DNA of 64,000 bases. Origin: Pseudomonas sp. MYb60. Its GTDB lineage: Bacteria; Pseudomonadota; Gammaproteobacteria; Pseudomonadales; Pseudomonadaceae. The stretch is taken from positions 496,001 through 560,000 of the forward strand of contig NZ_PCOZ01000001.1 in assembly GCF_002979555.1 (NCBI RefSeq), in the 5' to 3' direction. Position numbers and translations under genes: made by a program. This document shows, piece after piece, positions 52,950 to 62,277 of this stretch. Position 1 is the first letter of the stretch, and each line of letters opens with the position of its first letter. The notes under the pieces are model-generated. The model was not told the origin of the DNA. It made no database searches and saw nothing but the letters and a program-made list of their open reading frames with translations.

Positions 52950-54044
52950 ATGAGCGATCACCGTCCTTGGGCTCGCGAAGCCATTCGCATTATCGAGGCA
53001 GACTTCCAGCGCAGTGCCGACACCCACCTGATCCCGTTGCCGCTGTCGGGCTTTGCGGGAATCGAACTGTACTTCAAGGACGAGTCCAGTCACCCCACCG
53101 GCAGCCTCAAGCACCGCTTGGCCCGTTCGCTGTTTCTGTACGCGCTGTGTAATGGCTGGCTCAAGCCAGGAGCACCGGTGATCGAAGCGTCCAGCGGTTC
53201 CACGGCGATTTCCGAGGCTTACTTTGCCAGGCTGTTGGGGCTGCCGTTTATTGCGGTGATGCCGGCCAGTACCTCCCAGGAGAAGATCGCGCAAATAGCC
53301 TTCTACGGCGGCAACAGCCATCTGGTACAGGATCCCACGCAGATCTACGCCGAATCCGAGCGCCTGGCGCAGGAAAGCGGTGGCCATTTCATGGACCAGT
53401 TCACCTACGCCGAACGTGCGACCGACTGGCGCGCGAACAACAACATCGCCGAATCGATCTTCCAGCAAATGCGCTATGAACAGCACCCGGAGCCGAGTTG
53501 GTTGATTTCCAGCCCCGGCACGGGCGGGACCACTGCGACCCTGGGCCGGTATGTGCGCTATCGCCAGCATTGCACCCGCGTGTTGTGTGCCGATGCCGAA
53601 CGGTCAGTGTTCTTTGACTATTACCTGAATGGCGACGCGAGTTTGCGCCTGGACTGCGGTTCACGCATCGAGGGCATTGGCCGGCCGCGGGTGGAGGCGT
53701 CTTTCCTGCCCAAGGTCATTGACGCGATGGTCAAGGTGCCGGACGCACTCTCGCTGGCGGCCATGCATTACCTGGCCGAGCGCCTTGGACGACGGGTCGG
53801 GGGCTCCAGCGGGACCAACCTGATTGGCGCCTTGGTGGCGGCTCGACAGATGAAGGCGGCGGGTGAGTCGGGCTCGATCGTGGCGATTTTGTGTGATGGG
53901 GGGGACCGGTATGCGACTACTTATTACGATCAGGTTTGGCTGGAGGGGCAGGGGTATGAATTGGAAGGGTTGATTGCGATGGTTGCGGCCTGTGTCGAAC
54001 AAGGCCAGCCGCTGCCGGAAAGCATCCTGCGCGCCAATATCTGA
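52950..54044 (+). CDS. Cysteine synthase-family PLP enzyme (Cds1-like)
   Basis: This is a 364-residue fold-type II PLP enzyme. The PLP Lys54 is in [12 protein letters not shown]. The substrate loop [14 protein letters not shown] and the phosphate-binding region [15 protein letters not shown] match the cysteine synthase / cystathionine beta-synthase group. It resembles the L-cysteine desulfhydrase Cds1 family more than CysK/CysM, because it starts with an extension [20 protein letters not shown]. The reaction is probably release of sulphide from cysteine or a related beta-replacement. Confidence 0.85.
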   Translation: MSDHRPWAREAIRIIEADFQRSADTHLIPLPLSGFAGIELYFKDESSHPTGSLKHRLARSLFLYALCNGWLKPGAPVIEASSGSTAISEAYFARLLGLPFIAVMPASTSQEKIAQIAFYGGNSHLVQDPTQIYAESERLAQESGGHFMDQFTYAERATDWRANNNIAESIFQQMRYEQHPEPSWLISSPGTGGTTATLGRYVRYRQHCTRVLCADAERSVFFDYYLNGDASLRLDCGSRIEGIGRPRVEASFLPKVIDAMVKVPDALSLAAMHYLAERLGRRVGGSSGTNLIGALVAARQMKAAGESGSIVAILCDGGDRYATTYYDQVWLEGQGYELEGLIAMVAACVEQGQPLPESILRANI

Positions 54045-54060
54045 TACAACGCACAGCCAA

Positions 54061-54090
54061 ATGTGGGGGGCTGGCTTGCCCGCACACATT
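54061..54090. repeat. Single REP-like half element
   Basis: ATGTGGGGGGCTGGCTTGCC resembles one half of the REP pairs. I see no mirrored partner before the FAD gene. Confidence 0.45.
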
Positions 54091-54117
54091 TGAACCGCGC
54101 AGTTTTCAGGTTGTGTG

Positions 54118-55731
54118 TCAGGCCTCCAGGCCCAGCATATCCCGCGCCAACGCTTCGGCGATGCGAATACCGTCCACACCCGCCGACAGAATCCCACCGG
54201 CATACCCGGCGCCTTCCCCGGCCGGGAACAGACCTTTCACGTTCAGGCTCTGCATCGAGTCGTCGCGGGTAATCCGCAGCGGCGACGAGGTGCGCGTTTC
54301 GATACCGGTCAACACCGCATCGTGCAGCGAGTAGCCCTTGATCTGCTTCTCGAACGCCGGCAAGGCTTCGCGGATCGCTTCAATGGCGAAGTCCGGCAAG
54401 GCCAGCGCCAAGTCACCCAAGGCGACGCCGGGCTTGTAGGACGGCTCCACGCTGCCGATGGCCGTGGACGGTTTGCCGGCGATGAAGTCGCCGACCAACT
54501 GCGCCGGCGCCTCGTAGTTGCTGCCGCCGAGCACATAGGCGTGGGATTCCAGGCGCTCCTGCAACTCGATACCCGCCAGCGGACCGCCCGGGTAATCCAC
54601 CTCAGGGGTGATGCCGACCACGATGCCGGAGTTGGCATTGCGCTCGTTACGCGAGTACTGGCTCATGCCGTTGGTCACGACGCGATGTGGCTCGGACGTT
54701 GCGGCCACCACCGTGCCCCCAGGGCACATGCAGAAGCTATAGACCGAGCGGCCGTTCTTGGCGTGGTGCACCAGTTTGTAGTCGGCGGCGCCGAGCTTCG
54801 GGTGCCCGGCATATTTGCCCAGGCGCGCCGCGTCGATCAGCGATTGCGGGTGCTCAATGCGGAAACCCACCGAGAACGGCTTGGCCTCCATGTACACGCC
54901 GCGGCCGTGGAGCATGCGGAAGGTATCGCGGGCGCTGTGGCCCAGCGCCAGGATCACGTGACGGGAGAGGATCTGCTCGCCGCCATCGACCACCACGCCG
55001 TTCAGTTGGCCGTCTTCGATCAGCACGTCGGTGACGCGTTGTTCGAAGCGCACTTCACCGCCGAGGGCGATGATCTGCTCGCGCATGTTTTCCACTACAC
55101 CGGTCAGGCGGAAAGTACCGATGTGCGGCTTGCTGACGTAGAGGATTTCTTCCGGCGCGCCGGCCTTCACGAACTCATGCAGCACTTTGCGACCGTGGAA
55201 TTTCGGGTCCTTGATCTGGCTGTACAGCTTGCCGTCGGAGAAGGTCCCCGCACCGCCTTCGCCAAACTGTACGTTGGACTCGGGGTTGAGCACGCTTTTA
55301 CGCCACAGGCCCCAGGTATCCTTGGTGCGCTGGCGCACTTCCTTGCCGCGTTCGAGGATGATCGGCTTGAAGCCCATCTGCGCCAGCAACAGCCCGGCGA
55401 AGATCCCGCACGGCCCGAAGCCCACCACGATCGGGCGTTCAGCCAGGCCTTCCGGCGCTTGGCCCACGACCTTGTAGCTCACATCCGGCGCCGGGTTGAC
55501 GTTGCGGTCATCGGCGAACTTGAGCAGCAGGGCGGCTTCACCCTTTACGTTCAAGTCGATGGTGTAGATGAAGCACAGCTCCGACGATTTCTTGCGCGCA
55601 TCGTAGCTGCGTTTGAACAGGGTGAAATCGAGCAGGTCATCGCTGGCGATGCCCAGGCGCTGCACGATGGCAGGACGCAGGTCTTCTTCGGGATGGTCGA
55701 TGGGCAGCTTGAGTTCGGTGATTCGTAACAT
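54118..55731 (-). CDS. FAD-dependent dehydrogenase-like protein (COG2509 type)
   Basis: This 537-residue flavoprotein is conserved in Pseudomonas but not characterised. The N-terminal RNA-binding-like domain (MLRITELKLPIDHPEEDLRP) of about 90 residues precedes a Rossmann FAD-binding domain (VVGFGPCGIFAGLLLAQMGF). The central region has a Cys-containing SFCMCPGGTVVAATSE motif. The C-terminal FAD site (LFPAGEGAGYAGGILSAGVD) is typical of the family. It is monocistronic with its own promoter region. A physiological substrate cannot be named. Confidence 0.88.
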   Translation of the reverse strand: MLRITELKLPIDHPEEDLRPAIVQRLGIASDDLLDFTLFKRSYDARKKSSELCFIYTIDLNVKGEAALLLKFADDRNVNPAPDVSYKVVGQAPEGLAERPIVVGFGPCGIFAGLLLAQMGFKPIILERGKEVRQRTKDTWGLWRKSVLNPESNVQFGEGGAGTFSDGKLYSQIKDPKFHGRKVLHEFVKAGAPEEILYVSKPHIGTFRLTGVVENMREQIIALGGEVRFEQRVTDVLIEDGQLNGVVVDGGEQILSRHVILALGHSARDTFRMLHGRGVYMEAKPFSVGFRIEHPQSLIDAARLGKYAGHPKLGAADYKLVHHAKNGRSVYSFCMCPGGTVVAATSEPHRVVTNGMSQYSRNERNANSGIVVGITPEVDYPGGPLAGIELQERLESHAYVLGGSNYEAPAQLVGDFIAGKPSTAIGSVEPSYKPGVALGDLALALPDFAIEAIREALPAFEKQIKGYSLHDAVLTGIETRTSSPLRITRDDSMQSLNVKGLFPAGEGAGYAGGILSAGVDGIRIAEALARDMLGLEA

Positions 55732-55784
55732 GACGGGATCCGGTGGGCGGCGGGCTTCGATGCCGGCTGTTTTGCAAACCGGCG

Positions 55785-55790
55785 ATTATA
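55785..55790 (-). promoter_or_regulatory. Perfect -10 box for the FAD gene
   Basis: TATAAT on the minus strand stands 54 bases before the start codon. The -35 region is weak (GACGGG at 17-base spacing). Confidence 0.45.
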
Positions 55791-55818
55791 AGCCCCAATG
55801 GCCCTTTCCCGTCATGTT

Positions 55819-55833
55819 AAAAAGCCCGCGGGC
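55819..55833 (-). terminator. Possible terminator of the 223-residue lipoprotein gene
   Basis: The palindrome GCCCGCGGGC is followed on the minus strand by TTTTT, 4 bases past the stop of the gene. The stem is short. Confidence 0.4.
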
Positions 55834-55836
55834 GCG

Positions 55837-56508
55837 TCAGTCGTCGCGCGAGCCGCCAAACGCCGCGCATCCACGTTGTACCTGGCCGTTGACGCGCAGT
55901 TCGGCGGTCATGTGTTGCAGGCTGCCGCTGACACTGTCGACGCAACGCTGCGGGGCCACCCACAGTTCGACGTGCTGGTTGTTGGCTTCGGTCATCAGGT
56001 TGAAGCGGCCGTCGCCGATCTGCTCCTCCACATACGGCACGGCCAGCGGCGGCTGGCCCTCACGCTCCAGCACCATGCCCTTGGCGGTGACGTTCATCGC
56101 CCAGGCTGGCTTGTGGCCGTTGGCGCGCAGGATCATGCGTTTGAAATCCGGGTCGTCGCAGGCCGAGGTCGAGCGCTCGACGCGGTAGAGCTGTTGCAGG
56201 TCGACGCTGCCCTGGGTACCGCTGGCAACCCCGGAGAACTTGCCCCGCAGGTCGGCAAACAAGGCGCCTTGCTGGCCAGCGAGGGAGGCGGCTTCCTGCA
56301 GGATGCTGGTGCCGCCAGTGTCATTGACCACGTAGTTGCGCTGGTCATTGCACGGCTGGAACAACAGCTTGCCATTGACCGCCGTGAGTTCGCCCTGCAT
56401 GCGGGTCAGCCCGGCGACGGACGGCTTGGCCGGCTCGCTTTCAAACATCTGGCAGGCGGCGAACAGAGGGAGCAGGGCAAACAGGGCAAGGGTACGAGCG
56501 GCACGCAT
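55837..56508 (-). CDS. Putative outer-membrane lipoprotein (COG3650-like)
   Basis: ATG 56508 gives 223 residues with a lipobox ending LFAACQMF at Cys19. The rest is a soluble periplasmic domain: LTAVNGKLLFQPCNDQRNYV, then DLRGKFSGVASGTQGSVDLQ, and a C-terminal region with QRCVDSVSGSLQHMTAELRV. The pattern resembles the COG3650 lipoprotein family with META-like repeats. The function is unknown. Several Cys residues may form disulphides. The gene is flanked by the FAD gene and the SDR gene on the same strand. Confidence 0.75.
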   Translation of the reverse strand: MRAARTLALFALLPLFAACQMFESEPAKPSVAGLTRMQGELTAVNGKLLFQPCNDQRNYVVNDTGGTSILQEAASLAGQQGALFADLRGKFSGVASGTQGSVDLQQLYRVERSTSACDDPDFKRMILRANGHKPAWAMNVTAKGMVLEREGQPPLAVPYVEEQIGDGRFNLMTEANNQHVELWVAPQRCVDSVSGSLQHMTAELRVNGQVQRGCAAFGGSRDD

Positions 56509-56603
56509 AGAGGGTCTCCAGACAAGTGCCGCCACGTTACGCAGGCTGGCGAAGCATCACAAGCCCGCTCGCCAGTTTCAGGCGTTTCCGACAGACGCCG
56601 GAT

Positions 56604-57203
56604 TCAGCCGACGGTAAAGGTCTGACCGGTCTGCAACCCTTCAACACTCTTGGCATAGGCCAGGGCCACCTCGGCGCCGGGCACCGGTTTATAGCCACGG
56701 AAGTACGGCGCGTAGCTGCCCATGGCTTCCTCCAGCACCGTGGCGCTCACCGAGTTGACGCGCAGCCCGCGTGGCAACTCGATGGCCGCCGCCTTGACGA
56801 ATGCGTCGATCGCGCCGTTGACCAGCGCAGCCGAAGCGCCAGTGCGAATCGGGTCGCGGTTGAGAATGCCGCTGGTGAAGGTGAATGAGGCGCCATCGTT
56901 GGCGTACTGCTGGCCGATCAGCAGCAGGTTGACCTGGCCCATCAGCTTGTCCCGCAGGCCCAGCTCGAAGTCACTGTCGCTCATCTCGCCGAGTGCAACG
57001 AAATTCACACTGCCTGCGGCGCAGACCAGGGCGTCAAACCGTCCGGTCTGTTCGAACAGCTTGCGGATCGAGGCGCTGTCGCTGATATCCACGTGGAAGT
57101 CGCCGCTGCTGCGGCCGATGCTGATCACTTCGTGACGTTGAGCCAGTTCGGCCTTGACCTTGGATCCGACGGTACCGTTGGCGCCAATCAACAGGATTTT
57201 CAT
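56604..57203 (-). CDS. Short-chain dehydrogenase/reductase (atypical)
   Basis: This is a 199-residue NAD(P)-binding Rossmann protein. The cofactor motif is LIGANGTVGSKV, and DALVCAAG is the NNAG-like segment. The classical YxxxK catalytic pair is not evident: the region reads ASAALVNGAIDAFVKAAAIE. It may therefore be a reductase with altered chemistry or only a binding protein. The C-terminus ends GLQTGQTFTVG. It is divergent from the LysR gene that follows, with 105 bases between the starts, which suggests that the LysR protein controls it. Confidence 0.85.
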   Translation of the reverse strand: MKILLIGANGTVGSKVKAELAQRHEVISIGRSSGDFHVDISDSASIRKLFEQTGRFDALVCAAGSVNFVALGEMSDSDFELGLRDKLMGQVNLLLIGQQYANDGASFTFTSGILNRDPIRTGASAALVNGAIDAFVKAAAIELPRGLRVNSVSATVLEEAMGSYAPYFRGYKPVPGAEVALAYAKSVEGLQTGQTFTVG

Positions 57204-57308
57204 GGGACAGTTCCTCCACGGGGGTAAGTGAACGCTCAGTCTAGACTGGCGTTTTCAGCGGATAAACGCGCTAATAGGCAACCTTTGGTTTTCAAATGGA
57301 AACAATCC

Positions 57309-58217
57309 ATGAGTGAGATGGATGATCTCGCGGCGTTCGCCGTGCTGATCGAAGCCGGCAGTTTCACCCTGGCGGCCGAGCAACTGGGGTGTAGCAAGGG
57401 CCAGTTGTCCAAGCGCATCAGCCAGTTGGAGGCGACGTTTTCCGTGGTGCTGCTGCATCGCACCACCCGCAGGCTCAGCCTGACCGCGGCGGGTGCGGCG
57501 CTGCTGCCCCAGGCTCAGGCCCTGGTGGTCCAGGTCGAGCGTGCGCGTCAGGCGTTGGCCCGGCTCAAGGACGATCTGGCCGGGCCGGTGCGTATGACGG
57601 TTCCGGTGTCGCTGGGCGAAACCTTCTTCGACGGCTTGTTGCTGGAGTTCTCCAGGCAATACCCGCAGGTGCAGATCGAGCTGGAACTGAACAACAGCTA
57701 TCGTGACCTGGCGCGGGATGGCTTTGACCTGGGAGTACGTTCCGGGACGCTTGAAAGCGAGCGGCTGGTGGCCAGGCCCTTGCTGGCCTGGCACGAAATG
57801 ACCTGTGCCAGCCCGGCCTACCTTGAACAGCATGGCGAGCCGCAAACGCCCGCCGATCTGGCCACGCATAGTTGCCTGCTCAACAGCCATTACAGCGGTC
57901 GCGAGGAATGGCTATACCACCAGCAACACGAACTGTTGCGGGTACGGGTCAGCGGTACGTTTGCCTCCAACCACTACAACCTGCTGAAGAAAGCTGCGCT
58001 GGTCGGTGCGGGCATCGCCCGCTTGCCGTCCTACGTACTGCACACAGAATTGGCTGAAGGCCGATTACGCTGGCTGTTGCGCGATTATCAGACCCGCAGC
58101 CAGCCGATGTACCTGGTTCACCCCTACCAAGGTGGCCTGCCACGGCGTACCCAGGTGCTGGCCGATTATCTGGTGGACTGGTTCAAGCGCAGCGGCGAGG
58201 CGCTCGACCGCCTTTAA
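57309..58217 (+). CDS. LysR-family transcriptional regulator
   Basis: ATG 57309 (MSEMDDLAAFAVLIEAGSFT) gives 302 residues. The helix-turn-helix (LAAEQLGCSKGQLSKRISQL) lies at about residues 18-60, and the inducer-binding domain includes VRMTVPVSLGETFFDGLLLE and DLGVRSGTL. The gene is divergent from the SDR gene. Its stop codon overlaps the doxX stop on the other strand (sharing TTTAA), so the two genes are tail to tail without a terminator. Confidence 0.9.
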   Translation: MSEMDDLAAFAVLIEAGSFTLAAEQLGCSKGQLSKRISQLEATFSVVLLHRTTRRLSLTAAGAALLPQAQALVVQVERARQALARLKDDLAGPVRMTVPVSLGETFFDGLLLEFSRQYPQVQIELELNNSYRDLARDGFDLGVRSGTLESERLVARPLLAWHEMTCASPAYLEQHGEPQTPADLATHSCLLNSHYSGREEWLYHQQHELLRVRVSGTFASNHYNLLKKAALVGAGIARLPSYVLHTELAEGRLRWLLRDYQTRSQPMYLVHPYQGGLPRRTQVLADYLVDWFKRSGEALDRL

Positions 58218-58699
58218 CGGTAGCGACGGGCGATCAGGTGGTCGATCGACAGTCGTCCCGGCCCCTTGGCCAGCAGCAGCAACAACAACGCCAGCCAGGT
58301 GCCGTGGGTTGGCCAGGCGTCCGGGTAGACGAACAACTGAATCACCAGGGTCATGCCGATCAGCGCCAGCGCCGAAAAGCGCGTCGCCAGGCCCAACAGG
58401 ATCAGCGCCGGGAAGGCATGCTCGGCAAACGCGGCCAAGTGCGCGGCCACTTCCGGCGACAGCAACGGCACCGGGTATTCGCTGCGAAACAGCGGCAGTG
58501 TCGAAGGGGCGAGGCGTGGTATGCCCCATTCGAACGTGCCACCGACCAGGTCCAGGGCAAAGCCTTCGACCTTGGTTTGCCCGGATTTCCAGAACACCGC
58601 AGCAATGGAGAACCGTGCGACAAAGGCGATCAGGCTGTAGGGGATTTGCTCGAAGCGCTGGACGGCCCGTTTGATCAGGCAGGGTGGTGATGTGTTCAT
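58214..58699 (-). CDS. DoxX-family membrane protein of the bufferin operon
   Basis: ATG 58699 ([20 protein letters not shown]) gives 161 residues with about four membrane segments (LIAFVARFSIAAVFWKSGQT, LILLGLATRFSALALIGMTL). DoxX proteins are small integral membrane proteins often found with DUF692/DUF2063/DUF2282 genes. It overlaps bufC by four bases and is the last gene of the operon. A role in redox or export of the modified peptide is inferred from association only. Confidence 0.88.
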   Translation of the reverse strand: MNTSPPCLIKRAVQRFEQIPYSLIAFVARFSIAAVFWKSGQTKVEGFALDLVGGTFEWGIPRLAPSTLPLFRSEYPVPLLSPEVAAHLAAFAEHAFPALILLGLATRFSALALIGMTLVIQLFVYPDAWPTHGTWLALLLLLLAKGPGRLSIDHLIARRYR

Positions 58700-59472
58700 G
58701 GCGCTACCTTTTGTTCTTGATGTACATGAGTGATGGCGTGATGGCTGATCAACAGCGCCAGGCATTGGTGCAAATCGAACTCGGCTGATGCATCGAGAGC
58801 CTGTTCCACCGATTCTTCCAATGACGCGCCGTCGGCGAGGCTGTTGATAAACGTCACGCAACCGCGATCGATGGCAAACACCTTCACCTCCAGGCCGTGG
58901 CGCACTACCAGCGCGTGCTGGGCATGCCAGGGGTTCAACGTGGCGATGGCGCCCTCGGTCTGGTGCGCGGCCCACACCGCAACAACGGCGTAGGCGGAGT
59001 CCAGCGTCGCCAGCGAGGGGTGCAGTTGCAGGCGCAGGGCACCCGGGTCGGTTTGACCCTGCAGGGTCTGGAGCACGGCCTGTTGATCCAGTGGCAAGCA
59101 ATCCGGCGCGTGATAGGCGCGCACCCGCAGACGTTCCAGCCGGGCGATATCTGCGAGGTAGGGCACACTGTTGGCGGGTTCGAAGCCCTGGATAAACTCG
59201 GCGAGGGTGTCGCCGTACTCGCTCATCAGCGGGCTGTCGGGCGGGCAGGCCTGTACGTAGCGGCCGGCCATCGCACGGAAGAATTCATCGCCTACCAGTC
59301 GCAGGGTGACGGGATAAGCCGCTGCCAATGCCTGGATCAGTGAGCTGTGTACATTGTTGCGATACACCGCAAAACGGCTGGCCGGGTCGGCACCGTTGCT
59401 GCTGAACAGCCCGTCGGGGCAGGGCAGGTCGGTGGTCAGCAAGGCCCTGCAAAAGTCGTCTTGAAGGCTCAT
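58696..59472 (-). CDS. bufC: DUF2063 bufferin-maturation partner BufC
   Basis: This is a 258-residue protein of the HvfC/BufC (DUF2063) family. The N-terminal domain ([40 protein letters not shown]) is the DNA-binding-like fold that recognises the precursor and docks with the DUF692 enzyme. A C-terminal domain follows ([20 protein letters not shown]). It overlaps bufB and doxX by four bases each. MNIO enzymes of this type need such a partner to bind their precursor peptide. Confidence 0.9.
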   Translation of the reverse strand: MSLQDDFCRALLTTDLPCPDGLFSSNGADPASRFAVYRNNVHSSLIQALAAAYPVTLRLVGDEFFRAMAGRYVQACPPDSPLMSEYGDTLAEFIQGFEPANSVPYLADIARLERLRVRAYHAPDCLPLDQQAVLQTLQGQTDPGALRLQLHPSLATLDSAYAVVAVWAAHQTEGAIATLNPWHAQHALVVRHGLEVKVFAIDRGCVTFINSLADGASLEESVEQALDASAEFDLHQCLALLISHHAITHVHQEQKVAP

Positions 59473-60332
59473 GGCTGCACCTCGCGCAGCAATCCTTCAG
59501 CCCGCTGGGCTTCGGCCAGCAACTCGCCGAAGGCTGGCACCTGGTTGTCCCGCTCGATCAGCGTCGGCGCCGGGCCGGTGCGGGCCAGGAGTTGTTCGTA
59601 CAGCGTCCACACGGCGTGGTCTATGGGCGCCCCATGGTCATCGATGAGCAGTCGATCACCCAGGCTGTCGGCGTCTTCGGCAAATCCTGCCAGATGAATC
59701 TCACCCACCGCGTGCAATGGCAGCGCATCGATATAGGCCAGCGGGTCACGCTGATGGTTGATGCACGACACGTAGACGTTGTTCACATCCAGCAGCAAGC
59801 CACAGCCGGTGCGGCGAATCACTTCACTGATGAAGTCCGTTTCGTCGAGGGTCGAGCGTTGGAACTGCAGGTAGGTCGATGGGTTCTCCAGCAGCATCGG
59901 CCGCTTGAGGGTGCTCTGCACCTGATCAACATGTTCGCACACCCGTTGCAGGGTGGCGCTGTCGTAGGCCAGGGGCAGCAGGTCATTCAGGAACACCGGG
60001 CCGTGGCTCGACCAGGCCAGGTGTTCGGAAAAGGAGTGGGGTTGGTAGCGCTCGATCAGCCTGGCCAGGCGTGCCAGGTGCGCCCGGTCCAGCGGGCCTT
60101 CGCCGCCAATGGACAGGCCGACGCCGTGCAGTGACAGCGCGTATTGCTCGCGGATCAACCCCAGGTAGTGATGAAACGGGCCGCCGGCCACCATGTAGTT
60201 TTCGGCGTGCACTTCAAAAAAACCGATATCGGGGGCGGTCGCGAGCACTTCGTTGAAGTGCCCGTGCTTGAGCCCCAGCCCGGCGCGACACGGCAGGCCG
60301 GGTACCTGAGCCTGGGAGGTGGCTGTGTTCAT
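59469..60332 (-). CDS. bufB: DUF692 multinuclear iron oxidase (MNIO) BufB
   Basis: This is a 287-residue TIM-barrel iron enzyme of the MNIO (DUF692) family, which modifies Cys residues of ribosomal peptides. Metal-ligand motifs are present: [53 protein letters not shown] and [10 protein letters not shown], with a Glu in LIERDNQ. It lies 25 bases after bufA and overlaps bufC. In characterised bufferin systems the enzyme converts precursor Cys to thiooxazole-type groups that bind copper. The substrate here is inferred from operon position. Confidence 0.92.
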   Translation of the reverse strand: MNTATSQAQVPGLPCRAGLGLKHGHFNEVLATAPDIGFFEVHAENYMVAGGPFHHYLGLIREQYALSLHGVGLSIGGEGPLDRAHLARLARLIERYQPHSFSEHLAWSSHGPVFLNDLLPLAYDSATLQRVCEHVDQVQSTLKRPMLLENPSTYLQFQRSTLDETDFISEVIRRTGCGLLLDVNNVYVSCINHQRDPLAYIDALPLHAVGEIHLAGFAEDADSLGDRLLIDDHGAPIDHAVWTLYEQLLARTGPAPTLIERDNQVPAFGELLAEAQRAEGLLREVQP

Positions 60333-60357
60333 CGTCAGTACTCAGGTCAACGAGGGA

Positions 60358-60654
60358 TCAGGATTTGGCTGTGTAGGCTTGCAACTGGCCGAAACCGGTC
60401 GGTGAGGTCGTGCTCGGGGTGTCGGTGCAGGTACCGGCCGGGACCAGTTTCCAGGCATTGGCCTGGTCCTTGGTTTTCGAAGAGCCGGCGCAGGTGGTGC
60501 CAGCGCCCGCGGCACAGTCGTTTTTACCGGCCTCGGCAACGCCAAAGCATTTCTGCATGTCGTCGGCAGCGTGAGCGGTGGTGGTCAGGGCGGACAGGCT
60601 CAGGGCGGAGCCCAAGGCCAGGACGAGGGAGGCGGCGGACAGTTTGTTGGTCAT
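60358..60654 (-). CDS. bufA: BufA bufferin precursor peptide (DUF2282)
   Basis: ATG 60654 gives a 98-residue precursor. The Sec signal peptide ends TTTAHA before Ala30. The mature part carries four Cys at 36, 47, 55 and 76 in the DUF2282 pattern ([30 protein letters not shown]). It lacks a typical short leader. The export signal is retained and the modification acts on the mature region, as in bufferins. The C-terminal 20 residues ([15 protein letters not shown]) extend beyond the last Cys. Copper binding after modification is the likely role. Confidence 0.92.
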   Translation of the reverse strand: MTNKLSAASLVLALGSALSLSALTTTAHAADDMQKCFGVAEAGKNDCAAGAGTTCAGSSKTKDQANAWKLVPAGTCTDTPSTTSPTGFGQLQAYTAKS

Positions 60655-60705
60655 GGTGTATCTCCAGGGTGACGGGGAGCGGGCCTGATTGCCCGCTTGC
60701 ACCAC

Positions 60706-60732
60706 TAGAGACGGTAGGAGGAGGTTTGTTAC
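60706..60732 (-). promoter_or_regulatory. ECF-like promoter for the bufferin operon
   Basis: On the minus strand GTAACA (60727-60732) and TCTCTA (60706-60711) are separated by 15 bases. The AAC-containing -35 and TCTnA-like -10 resemble extracytoplasmic-function sigma promoters, as known for related operons in other bacteria. The start would be near 60699. Confidence 0.4.
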
Positions 60733-60764
60733 ACGTCTGTCGTAAAAACTCGAAAGTCACTACA

Positions 60765-60799
60765 CCCGTCCAGGTGCCAGCAAGCCGCACCTGGACGGG
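60765..60799 (-). terminator. Strong hairpin terminating the liv operon
   Basis: CCCGTCCAGGTGC and GCACCTGGACGGG form a 13-base perfect stem with a 9-base loop, 8 bases past the livF stop. The T-tract on the minus strand is weak. Confidence 0.65.
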
Positions 60800-60806
60800 A
60801 GAGGGG

Positions 60807-61508
60807 TCAGCCGCCCAGGTACGCCTCACGGACTTTTGGATCGGTGAGCAACTGCTCGCCACTGCCCTGCATCACCACCCGGCCGTTTTCGAGTACGTAG
60901 GCACGGTCGGCGATCTTGAGTGCCTGGTTGGCGTTCTGCTCCACCAGGAACACCGTCACACCGTCCTTGCGCAGCTGTTCGATGATGTCGAAGATCTGCT
61001 GGATGATGATCGGCGCCAGGCCCAGGGAGGGTTCGTCCAGCAACAGCAGCTTGGGCTTGCTCATCAGCGCACGGCCGATGGCGAGCATCTGCTGTTCGCC
61101 GCCGGACATGGTGCCGCCGCGCTGGCTGAAGCGTTCCTTGAGCCGAGGGAACAGGTGCAGCACCTTGTCCATCTGCTCCTGGAAGTCGCCCTTGTCGGTG
61201 AAGAATCCACCCATGGCGAGGTTCTCTTCCACGGTCAGCCGCGAGAACACGCGACGGCCTTCCGGCACCACCGCGATGCTTTTGCGCATGATCTGCGACG
61301 ACGGCTGGCCCACCAGTTCCTCACCCATGTAGCGGATGCTGCCGCTGTGGGCTTGCGGCGAACCGCACAGGGTCATCAGCAAGGTGGATTTGCCGGCGCC
61401 GTTGGCTCCGATCAGGGTGACGATCTCACCCTGGCGCACTTCCACGTTGACGCTGTGCAGGGCCTGGATCTTGCCGTAGAAAGTGGAAACGTTTTCGAAT
61501 TGCAGCAT
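60807..61508 (-). CDS. livF: Branched-chain amino acid ABC transporter ATPase LivF
   Basis: LivF is one of two ATPases of the high-affinity leucine/isoleucine/valine importer. The 233-residue protein has Walker A GANGAGKSTLLMT, the signature MSGGEQQMLAIGRAL, Walker B LLLLDEPSLGLAP and the switch His equivalent in VFLVEQNAN. It ends the operon livHMGF and is one base from livG. It is called braG in P. aeruginosa. Confidence 0.96.
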   Translation of the reverse strand: MLQFENVSTFYGKIQALHSVNVEVRQGEIVTLIGANGAGKSTLLMTLCGSPQAHSGSIRYMGEELVGQPSSQIMRKSIAVVPEGRRVFSRLTVEENLAMGGFFTDKGDFQEQMDKVLHLFPRLKERFSQRGGTMSGGEQQMLAIGRALMSKPKLLLLDEPSLGLAPIIIQQIFDIIEQLRKDGVTVFLVEQNANQALKIADRAYVLENGRVVMQGSGEQLLTDPKVREAYLGG

Positions 61509-61509
61509 T

Positions 61510-62277
61510 TTACGCTTCCCCCAGATAGGCTTTGATCACTTCAGGATTGTCGCGGATCTGCTCCGGCGTCCCGTCGGCCAGCGGCGTGCCCTGGTTGATC
61601 ACCACGATGTGGTCGGAAATGCTCATGACCAGTTTCATGTCGTGTTCGATCAGCAGCACGGTGACGTTGTGTTCCTCACGCAGCACGCCGATCAGCGCCT
61701 TGAGGTCTTCGGTTTCCCTGGGGTTCAGGCCGGCGGCGGGTTCGTCGAGCATCAGGATCCGCGGGCGGGTCATCATGCAGCGGGCGATTTCCAGGCGGCG
61801 TTGCTGACCATAGGCCAGGGTGCCGGCCGGGCGGTTGGCGAACTCGGTGAGGTTGACCTTGTCCAGCCAGTACGCCGCGTATTCCATGGCCTCGCGCTCG
61901 CTCTTGCGGAACGCCGGGGTCTTGAACAGGCCTGCGAAGAAGTTGGTGTTCAGGTGGCGGTGCTGGGCAATCAGCAGGTTCTCGACCGCCGTCATGTCCT
62001 TGAACAGGCGCACGTTCTGGAAGGTCCGCACCACGCCCTTGCGGGCGATGTCGTGACCGGCCAGGCCCTGGATCGGCTGGCCATCCAGCAGGATGCTGCC
62101 GCCGCTCGGCTTGTAGAAACCGGTGAGGCAGTTGAACACCGTGGTCTTGCCGGCGCCGTTCGGACCGATCAGTGCAACCACCTGTTTCTCTTTCACGGTC
62201 AGGGCCACGCCGTTGACCGCGAGCAGGCCGCCGAAGCGCATGCTCAAGTTTTCGACTTTCAGGATCTCGCGGCTCAT
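61510..62277 (-). CDS. livG: Branched-chain amino acid ABC transporter ATPase LivG
   Basis: LivG is the second ATPase of the importer, 255 residues. Walker A is [13 protein letters not shown], the signature region [16 protein letters not shown], Walker [14 protein letters not shown] and the switch [12 protein letters not shown]. It overlaps livM by four bases. With LivF it forms the cytoplasmic motor below the LivH-LivM channel. It is called braF in P. aeruginosa. Confidence 0.96.
   Translation of the reverse strand: MSREILKVENLSMRFGGLLAVNGVALTVKEKQVVALIGPNGAGKTTVFNCLTGFYKPSGGSILLDGQPIQGLAGHDIARKGVVRTFQNVRLFKDMTAVENLLIAQHRHLNTNFFAGLFKTPAFRKSEREAMEYAAYWLDKVNLTEFANRPAGTLAYGQQRRLEIARCMMTRPRILMLDEPAAGLNPRETEDLKALIGVLREEHNVTVLLIEHDMKLVMSISDHIVVINQGTPLADGTPEQIRDNPEVIKAYLGEA

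Noticed and set aside
54115..55728. A 537-codon open frame on the plus strand opposite the FAD protein gene
   Set aside because: It mirrors the real minus-strand gene almost exactly and its translation is rich in Arg, His and Ala without recognisable motifs. It is a GC-rich antisense artefact.
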